64,000 nt of DNA from Undaria pinnatifida (Eukaryota; Sar; Phaeophyceae; Laminariales; Alariaceae). The notes beneath the pieces were generated by a model that ran no database searches, was not told where the DNA came from, and saw nothing but the letters and a program-made list of their open reading frames with translations. The position numbers and the translations under genes were made by a program. The stretch covers positions 13,052,973 through 13,116,972 of the forward strand of contig JABAKD010000010.1 in the NCBI GenBank assembly GCA_012845835.1, in the 5' to 3' direction. This document shows, piece after piece, positions 24,263 through 36,500 of the stretch. Numbering within the stretch: position 1 is the stretch's first letter; every line of letters starts with the position of its first letter.

Positions 24263-25007
24263 ATAATCAGAGGGTACGAGGGCACAACCCGCACGGCAGA
24301 ACACAGCAGACACTGCTCGCTGTGCGCTGTGCTTAGCAGCGGCAGGCACAACCCAACATCGATGCGGAGGCACCAAAGGGTAGCTGGGGAAGCGTGGCAC
24401 GTACGCGCAACCTAAGGGGTAGGTGCTAGTGAGCCAGCGCTCGAAGCCTCCACCGCCGCCCACGCCGCACGGCCACCGCCGCCGCTAATGCTGCTGCTGC
24501 TGCTGCTGTGCTGCTGTTTGTCTGATCGTGTTGTGCTGGGCCTGCCCCTGTCGGTGAGTCTAGGTGCTACCGCACCATGTATGTCTAAATTCAAAGTTTG
24601 ATGTCGCCTCCCCGCTCCCCGCCTGTGATATGGAAGCCGTGTACGCCTTTTTCTGCGATTCGTTGACCGCAAACACAACCAAAAGCATGCCGGAGTGAAT
24701 ATGACCTGTTTCTAGCATGATAGAAGATTTTTTAGTGATTTACTTTAACGCAAACACTCGAATACCTCCTCGTTTTAGTCATGCGTGCGCTTTTCACGTC
24801 CATATCCATGTACATACACGTACCTACCAAAATTCAATAAATAACTGCACTACAATAGTACCTGCCGCGGTACCATGGGGATTTGTTTTTACAGTAAATA
24901 TTATTTGTTTTGGGACAAAATGTTACGCCAATTTGGAAATAACGTTTTGCCAATTTTTTATTTATCAACCTCTCCAGGCATCAAGATCCGAAGAATAACT
25001 GGAGAGT
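24263..25007. other. No gene seen
   Basis: (GCT)7 lies near 24489-24510. An inexact GCACAACCCGCACGGCA / GGCAGGCACAACCC pair flanks 24290-24350. Confidence 0.4.
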
Positions 25008-25330
25008 ACCGTTCACAATACAAAATTTTGCGCTCTTCTCGCTTGTCGCGCTCAGCATCCATCCGCGTTCACGTCGAGATGCGGAACGGATAAGGCAGGG
25101 CGAGGGGCGTTGGAGCCGCCCCCCGAAGACGGCGCGCTCAAACGAAGCGATTGGACCGAGAAATTCCAGTTCCGAGAATCCCATACTGAGGCTGAGACGA
25201 AAAAACTCCTGACCAAATCCCTGTCCCCTCGAAAAAAGAATAAATATATATACATGTATGCGACCGAATCAAAATCCCTGTCCCCTCAAAAAGGGAATCA
25301 TTATATACTTCAGTATATACATACATGTAT
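25008..25330 (+). repeat. Family C repeat, copy 2, with an extra partial end
   Basis: It is the reverse complement of 17378-17590, ending AAATCCCTGTCCCCTCGAAA. The end CCCTGTCCCCTC and the spacer TATACATGTATGCGACCGAAT repeat again at 25250-25330. Confidence 0.8.
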
Positions 25331-25339
25331 GCGACCGAA

Positions 25340-25400
25340 TCAAGTCCGTGGTCACAGGACAGGTGTCATGCTAGCAGACTCTAGGACCTGACTAAAGACG
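25340..25400 (-). mobile_element. 3' segment of the LINE family next to the RT fragment
   Basis: On the minus strand this reads CCTGTCCTGTGACCACGGAC, the same 20 bases seen before the (AAC)n tails at 6590 and, more loosely, 8200. It lies on the 3' side of the RT fragment in the same orientation, linking those tails to this LINE. Confidence 0.5.
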
Positions 25401-25488
25401 GCATTGGGCTCATAGAGGGTATCAAGTGCATCATCAATGGCACTGGGGAGAGAACGCAACATGGTAAAGAAGCCAGGGCGGTCTTACG

Positions 25489-26240
25489 CTATCTTGTGAC
25501 GGCCATTGGAAGGCCCACAAATTGCAAGACGATGATGGCCAGACCCAGACTTCGGTCTCTTGGGCATGACGCCCGCCCTTCCCCCTCCCCCCCCCCTCCC
25601 CCTTCCCTCCCCCCTCCCCCCCTCCCCGCTCCCCCCCTTCCCGCTCCCCCCCTCCCCCCTTCCCCCCTACCCCCTCGCCCTCTCCCCCCTCCCCCCCCTC
25701 CCCCTCCCCCCGGCCGCTTAGAGATGCCGACGGTGGATGGCGCTGCCGCAGCCTTTGCGCGTCGCTCTGCAGCTTTGCGTCTCTCCTTCTCATGCCAAGT
25801 CCGCATGAACAACTCGGCTCCCTCCTCTACTCGTCGAAACCATCTGCCGGCCTTCTGAGCAGTCTTTCGCCACCCTTCGAATTTCATTCCAAAGACCGAC
25901 ATATCCCCCTTCAGTTGAGCCATCCAGTCCTTCTCTTGCCTCCCTGAGTAGCCCTTATCCTCAACAAGCTCCCCAAACATCATCCTCTGTGGCAGACGCT
26001 CCTCCCCCATACGTGCTACGAATCCCGCAAACAATATTCTACGTTTGTGTACTAGCGCCTCCATGCTCTCGGAAGCTGTCTTGGCAAGCGCGTCGGCGTA
26101 CGATAGGGTGTGGCCGTCGCGCTTCTGTTTCTGCCATCCGAGGCATCGGAGGAGCATGGAATGGTGAACCCGTCATAGCCTGTCATAGTCAGGCTTGTTC
26201 GGGCTCTATACCTGAGTTTGGCTATCGCTAATAATGAGTT
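25489..26240 (-). pseudogene. Non-LTR retrotransposon (LINE) ORF2 C-terminal fragment
   Basis: The minus-strand frame 26157-25489 encodes LRCLGWQKQKRDGHTLSYAD, then RRILFAGFVARMGEERLPQR, MMFGEL, and a Trp/Lys/Glu-rich tail. The R-x-L-x-x-x-G-x-V-A-R-M-x-x-x-R-L-P motif is typical of the region downstream of LINE reverse transcriptase. Upstream residues (R-Y-R-A-R-T-S-L-T-M-T-G-Y) appear in another frame, indicating a frameshift. The frame degenerates into a poly-Gly stretch from a C-rich tract at 25570-25710. The RT core is absent, so it is a 5'-truncated dead copy. Confidence 0.7.
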
Positions 26241-27528
26241 ATATATCCATGAATTCTACCCATGGTTCCACTCTGCCCAAAACAAAATACTTGGCCTGGT
26301 CGAGACTCGCGTGCATGCTGCGCTCGCGATGCCTGCCACCCTCGCCGCGCTCGGCGCCATCTTCCAAGCTTTCCCCGCTCTATGTCCCTGTGAGCCCCGT
26401 CTCCCGCGCGGAGAGATGCAAGCCGTGCCCTGAGGCGCTCGTTCCAACACTCGGCTGCTCCCGGCTTCTACCTCCCAGCCTCCTCCTGCTGGCATCCGCT
26501 CTGTCCTGAAATATAATACCGGTATATGTATTTTTGTTCAAGTAAAAACTGCCCATACATTCGGACACGTCTAGTTACCCCACAAGAGAAAAATAAACAC
26601 GCCGGGTCAACCACGCCAACAGACGCTTTCGTTCCTGCCTCGACGAGCGGCCGCCCGCGCGGCGGGAGAGCGCAGACCGGTTTATCCTTGTCTGTACTCA
26701 TGCCGCCGCACCCATGTCGGGCCGAAACGGCCCAGGGCGGCGCGACCCCAAACCCCACACTAATCCGATCCGTATGTGTACAGCTGTTACTACTGAACTG
26801 CTGTATGTTGCTGCTACTGCTGTTGTTGTGCTGCCGCTGAGGTTAATTCAGTCCAGGCGGTTGCTGCTAAATGCTGCTGTACTGCTGCTGAGGTTAGTTG
26901 ATTAGCGGGGCATTTTTCTACGAACCAAACAGCAAAGAACAAGAAATTAACCCGAACGATCCCAAACCGCAACACAGGGGGTTATACCTCCTGCGAGGGG
27001 GGCTCTTTGGTTAGTTTATCCTTAATCCTGCAAGCAGCAAGCCAGTTTTCAATGATTGCCTCACACACCCCACCCGCCCCACACAACGATACCACCTCCC
27101 CCTCCAAACGCTCTTCTACATCATCAATCACCACCCAGCCCTGTAGGGCACGGACACGAGGTAGATGCGGCTGCGCCACCATAGCTAGGCTGGGAGGGCC
27201 CTCTCTCGGCTGTGCTGTGGTGGGCTACTACTACTACAACAGCTGCTGCTGCTGTGTCTTCTTCGCGTTTGCCGCCATGCACATCCGTGCTCCTGTTTTC
27301 GGTTGTGTGTGTCGCCACACGCCCGCCCTTGTTTTTTTACTCATCATGTATGTGTCTCGCGTTTTCCGTAACAATCGTGCGCTGCCGCGTCCTAGGCGGC
27401 AGATGGCAACCACGTGTGAAAGGCTGCCGGACAGCAGCACGGGTGAAGCTCTGTGAGGGGGCGCGCACGTGCGTGCGCACACGGTGACACTACTCCAATG
27501 AATCTCGAGGATTGCCCACACAAGATGA
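26241..27528. other. No gene seen
   Basis: CTG/GCT-rich stretches lie at 26800-26895 and 27230-27255. Several open frames exist on both strands but none has recognisable domains. Confidence 0.4.
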
Positions 27529-27996
27529 ATGCCGTCTGTCCCCCAGTTTTTAGGAAACAACATCCCGATCTACGAAGAAGGCGCATTGATTTCTACTGTC
27601 ACAGCAGTTATGCAAGAATATTGCCGGAACTTTCCGCCAAGAATTTTCCTAGAAATTGGTGGTGGGCATACTTTTATAGTGATGGAACCAAAAAGTTTCC
27701 AATACATCGCAGGCATTATTCCTATCGGACCTGGAAGGCGTCATACACTCTCGATTTACTCTACAACCACCCCCTTATCATGTCATTGTAAAAGTTTATC
27801 GAAAAAATATCGAGAAACAACTGGGGGTGTTCCAAGTGACTTGCTCGTCTCAGGGAGGCGGAACGCAATCCTTTGCCAAATAGAGCCAGCAAAGCGACGT
27901 TTAATGCGCCGAGCGCCGCCACGGAGCTCGGCCGAGATCCAGATATGCTTCATCATGTACCCATGTCAGGCTAGCTTGCCCCGCGGCCGAAAATGA
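27529..27996 (+). CDS. Hypothetical ORF, 155 aa
   Basis: An uninterrupted ATG-to-stop frame has a globular-looking composition, including IFLEIGGGHTFIVMEPKSFQ and then a Gly-Pro-Gly-Arg loop. I do not recognise the family. It lies between a CTG/GCT-rich tract and a family A copy, so it may be a fragment of a mobile element or chance. Confidence 0.25.
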   Translation: MPSVPQFLGNNIPIYEEGALISTVTAVMQEYCRNFPPRIFLEIGGGHTFIVMEPKSFQYIAGIIPIGPGRRHTLSIYSTTTPLSCHCKSLSKKYRETTGGVPSDLLVSGRRNAILCQIEPAKRRLMRRAPPRSSAEIQICFIMYPCQASLPRGRK

Positions 27997-28054
27997 GAGA
28001 AGAAACACTCGGCCGCCGGAGAGCAGCGAGCCAAAAAAAAGCGAAAATATCATA

Positions 28055-28660
28055 TTTAACATAGTCTATACATGTATGTACCCGACAGGTGATGCCACCT
28101 CTTTATTCACTGTTCGAGCCATGTTTTAGCTCCAATTAATTCATGTTTATGGTCTTCGAGTTCAAATACCCCCTCCCCCCCCCCCCCCCGCCCTACCCTT
28201 CTCCGCCATCCCCAGCATCGCCCAGACATAATAGCATGACGCGTACAGTAAGATTTTCCACATCATGCGACCTAAAATGTTGGAAATCCCCCCCCCCCCC
28301 CCGCCCGCACACGCTTAAAAACCCACATCAGTAGAGTTGCACGACTTAGAGGGTATATCTCTCGGTACATGATAAAGTGATGCATTCTACAGCCGTCAGA
28401 TTTTGTCTTCCTCAAAAAACGGGTTATACGGTTTTCGTGCACGGGGTGAACACCACCCTGTTGACCCTGGTACAAGCTATATACCATAGTTCTAAGGGGA
28501 GTCGCCGGCCTCTATATCCACACAACAACCCAGTAATACGCGCGATCGGAGTATCACACACAGCTTGCTTGCAAAGATGATGAGTTTCGACGAAATATTA
28601 ATCTTCGATCTCACAGTTGGAGGAGTGAGTGTGTGTGTGTTTTAATTTTTTATAGTATAT
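28055..28660 (+). repeat. Family A C-tract repeat, copy 7, upstream of aprataxin
   Basis: It carries C tracts at about 28177-28188 and 28289-28302 and the standard 3' end (ACGCGCGATCGGAGTATCAC, GAGTTTCGACGAAATATT), interrupted by a short (GT)n. The gene's ATG lies about 60 bp after it. Confidence 0.8.
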
Positions 28661-28666
28661 AAAGAG
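28652..28666 (+). promoter_or_regulatory. TATA-like box 60 bp before the aprataxin ATG
   Basis: TAGTATATAAAGAG lies about 60 bp upstream of the ATG at 28724, at the 3' edge of a family A repeat copy. TATATAAA fits a TATA element. No transcript evidence is available, so the promoter role is inference. Confidence 0.35.
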
Positions 28667-28723
28667 TGTGTGTGAACATCGCTTCCGTCGGAATCTTCTA
28701 CCCTGGTACTTTTTTAGGGTATT

Positions 28724-30543
28724 ATGGCGTCGTCGGGAGCTGCACACAGCAAGAGCGGTGGAGCCGACGCCGTCGCTAGCACAAAAGGAGGAGGTGTTGG
28801 TTCGAAAATCGAGGGAGTGGGGGTCCGGCCAATGGCCGCTCTTACCGACAAGTTCAAGTCCATGATGAGTGCGAACAGAAAACAAAAAGGGCAAGCTGCT
28901 GCTACTAGGCAACAAGGGGACACCATGATGGCTTCCAGCAAGGAGGGTAGAAGCGAACAAGAGGCCAGGTACGCGCGTGATGCATGCATGGGTGTCCAGA
29001 TAAGTGGCACGGAGTGGATCTACTGTTAAAAAGCTTTCTAGTGGCTCTTCGCTTGAAAACATATTATATAGACTACACCTTGCCAAAATAACACTGACTT
29101 TGAGAAAAGAAGGAAAGTAAAACTGCATCCCGTTTTGCAGTTACAGCCAACAGGGGTCACGGTTGTTACGGGATCCCCTCCCCTCCCCGCTGAGGCGTTA
29201 TGGGTTGTAACAAGGGTCCCTTCATTATACCTTGCCCATTGGCCTTGGTGGGGGTGAATCGGAACCCTTCGTTTAGATGGTATCCGGTAAGCAAGAATGC
29301 AAAACAAGAGATGCTATACTGTACATGTCCAAGCAGCACATCAGGTACCCTTGTGTGCGAGTGACCAGAGAACAGAGGCAGAGGCACTCTGCATAGCTGT
29401 GGTCGGTCGCTATTATCAATAGGACCACACTGTCTTGCACAATTACACAATACATTACAACTCGAATTTCTCGCTGCCAAAAAAAGGCGCGGATGTCGTA
29501 CTAGATGTTTCGACCCGGTTTCCTGACTTACAGGGCGTGTATAACCCAGCCTTTCTAAACATCTTACTGCAGCATTAGTGATCTCCCCATATATAGCGCT
29601 GGTATGTGCCAGCCAGAAGTACCGGCATTATAGCGGCAACCGGCACTACTCCGCGTACTGCCACTGCTGTTTGTTCCCACCTGTGTCAAGTGATTTCAAA
29701 GGCACTGTAGCGGGCAACCGGCACTACTCCACCGGTGCTATTATATATAGAGGAACCTCTGATGTGCCCCTGTCCGTTTGTTTGTTTTCTCTTCTGGATC
29801 GTCGCCGGAGAACCAGAAGAAAGAGACCAACCCGGAACGAGAACAAAGAGACCCCGTCATCATCATCACCATCAGCCCCTCCCCCGGCGACCCCCACTTC
29901 CTCCGCCGCTGCGGCCTCAACAACGAAGAAACGTAGCCGCCGTAGAAAGCCGAAGGACATCAACACCCCTCCAGCTGCGAGGAGCGCCAACATCCCTGCA
30001 ACTGCAAGCAGCGCCAACCCCCCTTCAACTGCAAGGAGTGCCAGAAGAAAGAGACCAACCCGGAACGAGAACAAGGAGACCCCGTCATCATCATCACCAT
30101 CAGCCCCTCCCCCAGCGACCCCCACTTCCTCCGCCGCTGCGGCCTCAACAACGAAGAAACGTAGCCGCCGTAGAAAGCCGAAGGACATCAGCACCCCTCC
30201 AACTGCGAGGAGCGCCAACACCCCTGCAACTGCAAGGAGCGCCAACCCCCCTTCAACTGCAAGGAGTGCCAAAGGCTCTTCAGCCGCAAAGAGCGCCACC
30301 CGCTCTTCAACCGCGAGGAGCGCCAGCAGCCCATCAATGGCGACGAAAGTGAACGACCCTGCCAGGCGCTTCCCTGAGTACAAGTTGGTGAGCAAAGACG
30401 CACCCCTTCGCAGCCGGGGCGGTTTGAGCAGGGGCGGGGGCTGGGGAACGACCGGGCCTAAGAATCAGTGGCTCTTGGATTACCTCGCAGAGCCTAGGCG
30501 ACCTGAGCTGGAGGTAATGGATGGTGTGACCAAAAAGCCCAGA

Positions 30544-30576
<33 letters not shown>

Positions 30577-33500
30577 TGCGATTTAGGCGGTGTGGGCAGA
30601 GCTTTGTAGTAAGACTCGGTGTGGTTCGCCTTTAGAGACATACATGGTACGTAGTACCCTGGTAGTTTGCTTCCGTTGGGGGTTGTCGTACGGGTGTGAA
30701 TGTCTCGGGTCCGCGTGCTCTGATGGAACGCTTAGTTTCAGTTCAGGAGACGCGGATATAAAGATAGCAATTTGGAGACATTAACGGTAGGTAGTCTATT
30801 TTTGTTGTGTGGATTATTATTGTGATTACAGCCCGCAATCCTCCTGTTACCGACCACCTGTTTGTTTTACAGTATCAACTTTCTTGGTATCTGGTACACC
30901 ATTGACGTTTTTAACTGAATCGGGGGGTGGGTATCTTGGGCGGTTTCATTCGTGCGGGCTAGGGCTTGTATCTGATACACATCTGGGTCGACAAGATCGT
31001 GCTGCGAATCCTCTGCAGCTGGTATGTATGGCAGAAGGAGGTTGCGCGCATCTATCAGATGGCGCCCCGCCCCTCGCGAATCCCTGAAGATCACCGTCAG
31101 CCGAACGTCGGAATGCGTGCCCCGACTTTTACCGCCCCTTTAGAAAATGCGCCCGCGTCATTTGGGGAGAAAGCTGCTCCTAGCTAACGAGCAAAAATTG
31201 TTGCGGTGGCAAAGCGGGTACCAACCACTTGCATTTAGCATGGGATTCATTTTTTTTGCGACGGAGCAAAGGGTAAACTCTTGCGTCTCCGCTTTGTCTT
31301 CGTAGATCTCCCCAAAACCGAGCATACCCCGCGACGAATGTGATTATCTAGAGTCAAACGAGAGAAACGGTGAAACAAAAGTATTCGGCGAAGCTGTTGT
31401 ATGCGCGTCGTCCGCTGATTCGCCCTTCTGCTTGGTTTGCTTGGGGTTGGGGGATACACCCTTATTCTGTTGCAATAAAAATCTGCGTGTTCCCCTTTCC
31501 CGCACGCTGTACCTTGCTGCGATGGGTTTACACCACCGCGGTTGCCTGCGTCGCAGAAAGTTATCTACTACGAAGACGAGCTGTGCGTCGTTATCTACGA
31601 CGGCTTCCCCAAGGCCAAGTATCATCTGCTGCTCATCGGCAAGGTAAAGAACGCCTCGACCCGGTTTTCCCGTCCGCTCCACCCTGCTACTGACCCTTAT
31701 TCATGCCGCAACTCGTGATTTTGGGGCGTGATTTGTTTTCTTCTTGTTTTTTTTCTCCTTTGTGCTGTTTGTTTTTTTGTTGACAACGCTGATATGGGGT
31801 AGTCGCTGTTGCGCTCGAACTACAAAAAGTCTTAGGTTTCGCCGACCGATGCCAACACGAGAGTAGCCTCATCTCCACGACCTCGTGCCACCTGCCCGTG
31901 GCTCCTCAATAACACCATGAAACGACACGACGAGGCGGTGTGCTTGTCTTGCTGTTGGGTTTCTATTTTTGTAACCCCCCTCTGCCCCTTTTCGTCGCCG
32001 TTATGTTTTGCACGAGAAACTTAGTCCAGAGAACGGGTTATCTGCACATACATGCAAGATGTATCCACCAGAGGTTTGTCATTCAACGTCGGTCAACCTT
32101 TATTGGCAGCAGGTTGTTGCATGTTTTTTTTTTCGTCGAGTTCGCGACCGTCACTAGTTATGTTGTTGTTTCAGCAAGTCTAGCCAAGCCCTACACCACA
32201 AGCGTTATGCGATTCCCCGTCACCCCGGTTCCCCCCCACAGTACGTGTTTGAAGGGGATAAGGCACGCAAAAAAATTGATGCCGCGTTCGAAACACGTAG
32301 TGAGCTCCCCAAAATGTTGGAGGTGTCCCTGCCATAATATGTAGGAACGGTTCTGCGCTTCGGAAGGAGTGCGTGATTAGTGGTCAAGCGACTAAGGTGA
32401 GCAACAAGTGAGTACCTCCCCTACCCGCCTCCGTTCCTCCCCCCGTTTCACCGTCTCACCCCGATTTTGTCACCCCGCCCGCCCCTCCATCGCCGAACAC
32501 CTCACGGCGGTTCGCGCTTGGCGCACGCGATGTCTGCCTGGTTGGTGAAAACCCAACGTACTCCATTCCGGCATTATAGGTCCGTGGTCATACGACTAGT
32601 GTTATGTATGAAATAAGTACCCCCCCGCGCGCGCGCCCGCTCCTCCCATCCCATCCCATCCTATCCCACCCCACCCCGCTTTTACGACCATTCGTGGCCG
32701 AAAAAAAGGATAACCCGGTGAATACACCGGCTGATCTTAGCAAGGAACACCTCCCGTGCCAGCACCGGCTTTACGGCGTGGGAAAGGCGATAGCAGACGA
32801 ACTATGCCGGCAGGGCGCCGGACAAGTCAGGTGACAGAGTAGACGCGCTTTTGCATCTCAAACGTGCACGTGGGGCACAAGCCTCGGGGTGGGGGCTGGT
32901 TTAGGAGAGAGTCCTGATCTCCCCAGCGAGCCACCGGAAGAAATAAGCTGTTGCCGACTTACCCGGACGCCTGCTTGCTCGCTGTGTGGCAACCTCATCT
33001 AGCCCAAATGCCCTTTTTTTGGTAGATTGAGGAAGGCCATACTGTACGCTGCATACTCTTTAGCATGGTAGGGGTACCTTAGGTCCTCCTTTTCAGTGGC
33101 TCCGAGCCACTCGCGCCATTGGCTACCTGTGTGGCTTTGGGCTCCGCGAAATCTCTCGCGTCATGGCTTTTTTGTGGCGTCGCGGCAACATCACGTTTCT
33201 AAGTCCGTGATTGGTGAGGCACTGAGCCACGAGCGCGACTGGTCTGAATTAGGTATCTATCTAATAAAAAGGGCTGCGTAGTGCTGTGTATAATTTTATA
33301 ATAGCGTAGGTTTCGTTAGGTCTCGCTGACGGATTGTTTGGCGGCTCGTACTCTCTACGACTGCGCCGACGAGCAGGCTCGGCTACCATGCTATACCGTC
33401 GGTGGCGCCGCTGCACATGCACATCGTCAGCCAGGACTTCGACTCCCCGGACCTATTCACTAAAAAACAATGGAACGGCTTCACCACAGGCAGGTTGAGC

Positions 33501-36500
33501 AGAGAACCAACCAAGCACAACAACAGCTTCAACAGAACAATCGGCTTAGGTTCAATTCGCTCATCCAGCAACCGGTTAAGGCTCATTTATTTAGCAATCA
33601 GCTCAGGTTCATTTAGCAGCTTGGTCTAGTAGTTTCGTTTTCGTTCAGCAATCAGGTTTGGGTTCATCCAGCAATCAATCGATGACTTAGGCTCATATCG
33701 TCAATCAGCTCAGGTTCACATCTAGCAATCGGCTTACTACAATAGGTTCATTTAGAAATCAGCTTAGGGTCGTTTATTAACCAGAAAATCGATTTCGTCG
33801 CAGGGGGGGGTGTTATACACTGCCGCCACACGCCGTACACCATGCGCGAGGTGGGTGGGACGGTGCAAGAGGTGTGTAGGTTGCCACGGCGACGTCAACG
33901 GCACACGTTTAGATTCTGTCTGCTCTTTGGCGGTTGCGCTGGTACCAGCTCCTCTTTTGGTTTGTTACTCTGACCGTGCGTGCCGCGTTGTTGGCTGTAC
34001 TGCCAGACTTTTTCCTGGACTGCTCCTGGGTCAAAGCCCAACTAGAGGAGCGGGGAATGCTCGAGCTCGACGATGAAAAGTGAGTGTGGGTAGCAAATAC
34101 TGTGAAGCGCCCGTAGGCAGTAGATGTCCCAGTAATGGAGTACAAACCAGTCCCCACGCACACAGACGATTATTTTTCGGTGCACCACGGCTGCGGTTAG
34201 TTGTGAACGCCGTCGTACCCCAAAACAAAATGCAGGGATCTATGGTCTTGCAGACTACGGCCGTGCTTGACACTGATTACACTCTCCCCCAGCAAGCAAA
34301 CAACCAAGCGAATAAACGAATAGTACGCCTATAAGTTGCGAGGCCAGCTCTCATTCCAACGCGTGTGTCGATAGCCTCCAGCCGGGCCGTGACATATTGC
34401 ACATACAAAAAGCACATCGCTATCGATTGATGCTGTCGTCACGTCACAAGGTTCCCTTCCCCCCCGTCTGTTTCCACCGCCTCACCGTTGCAGCGAGATT
34501 ATGAAGGTGTGCTCCTATAGGGGGAAGAACATATATTTCCCTCCTCAGTTGAGGAGAGCTCAATACCCGACCCAAATAGTGTTTTTGACGAACATTGCAC
34601 ACTTAATCCGATGGACATTATCATGGCTTGCTGGATATTGTCAACTCTCTGCTAGGATTCCAACGATATCGACTAGTTATTCGGTTGTTGATGTTGGCTG
34701 CTACTACTATGTGGCCGACTGTGATGACAGTCGAGCGGTGAGCGCTTGGACTGTTGTTAGGCATGTTTTGATTTCGAGCTTCAGATCTCAGCAGCAACAA
34801 AGAAGAAAGAAAGGGATGTTGAATATTAGCAGTATTAGACCACTCCATGGTCGGGCGGAAATATGTGGCATGGTCGAGAGCGGGCTGACCGTCACCTGAT
34901 CCTCACAGCACGCAACGTACGCTACGATATAGGTATAATAGCACTCATTCGGCCAAACAATTTTCTGTATAACGGGTCTCCTTAGCCCTTTTTAGCGCCT
35001 TAGGCCCGACATGGGTACAAAACACTTGGAGTTAGAATATAATAATTTTAGGAGTTGGGAAGGGGTTAACCCCAAATCGTCTGAATTTTCTTCTTGTTTT
35101 TTCGACACATTTTTTCGGTGTATACCAGCCTAGGCTAGCTGGGATTTTCATCATATATAGGGTATCGTACGAAGCGTGTTCGCTTTTATCCACAAACCAG
35201 TTGTTGGAAGAGGTACAGAGATTCCCAAACGGTTAGGAGCCTCAGGAAAAAAAAAGCGCACCTCTCTGCCGTGTAGGTATAGCACATGCGTCACGGAACA
35301 ATGCCCAGGCTACGAAGATATGTACTCTACGAGGGCGCCTGTTGCACTGGCCGACAGAATCCCCGACCGACCTACAGCAGTAAGTAGTAGCGCTCCCCTG
35401 CTGCAGCTCGTTCCCTCGACGTGCTACGTACCGTTCTCGAGAAAGTTACCCATCGAGACGACGCGCGTGCTACGGTAGAGGTATTAAGGTATACCTTTTT
35501 TTGGCGAAATTGTTTCTGAAATGATCAATGGGGCTCCTTAATCCAAAATCGTCGGAAATCCGCCATTTTTTTCGCATGGGGTTTCTGAAATGACGGGGCT
35601 CTCTCTTAGGTCCAAAATCGTCGGACTTTATCGTTTTTTTTTTTTTTGCATGGTTCTCGTTGTCAATACCTAGGCGATGGGATTCTTCATCCTCGACTCA
35701 TTGTATACACCTCGTAGCAGTTTTATTTTTCATCCAAATCAGTTTTTGGGCTTACTTAGAAGGAGATCAAAGCTACGGTAGGGGGGGTACCCCCGTTCTC
35801 ACTGGTGTGTTTGAGCCACTCGCACGAGTGACTCTGAACCTCACAAATGAAGATGTTTTAGGCGGTTGTTGTGGAGTAGCTTAGATTACCTTTGCGTTGC
35901 GGGTTGATTTCGTCCATTAAAGACATTCACAAAACGTAAGGTCGCAAAATGACAAAGGGGTTACTCGCGCGAGTGACCTCTAGCCACTGAAATTCAAGGC
36001 CCCAAAAGGGAACCCCCTACCTCAGCCTGAGTCAGGACACGGCTTAACCTCCGAAAGTGAGGGGTAGTATTAAGAAAAAAAAGCGGTGCACCTCTATTGT
36101 AGCTTGGGTCGGACGTTCTTACGTTCGTGCCTCGCGCGTACTCCTAGACCTGCCTCACATTTCTCTCAGAACGTTTCGTAACTCGTGATTCCGCTATATT
36201 TATGGGTGTTTCTGTCTACAGCAGATAGACCGCAATGCCATGCCTATGCTTGAGTAGCACTACGTTTTACGCGGAGCACATTGGGTATAAGCGACTACCA
36301 ATACTTTAGTGACAGCGACTCGATAGGCTACTAGATGCCCAGCTACGTGCGCTGCTGCGGCCGAGTACATATATCACTAACACAGACGCTATCGAGTCAG
36401 AAATCATTTTGACACATAACGCCATCCCTACCTTGCATGTAGCACTCGTCTGTGTTTGTTTATGCATCCAATGTGTTTCATTGCTCCTGCTGCTTTTCTG

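Noticed and set aside
29724-30395. Minus-strand 223-aa Ala/Leu-rich ORF
   Set aside because: It is the antisense shadow of aprataxin exon 2.
30590-30784. ORF ending [14 protein letters not shown] that resembles a WD40 blade
   Set aside because: It lies within aprataxin intron 2, has no partner blades, and the flanking exons join in phase without it.
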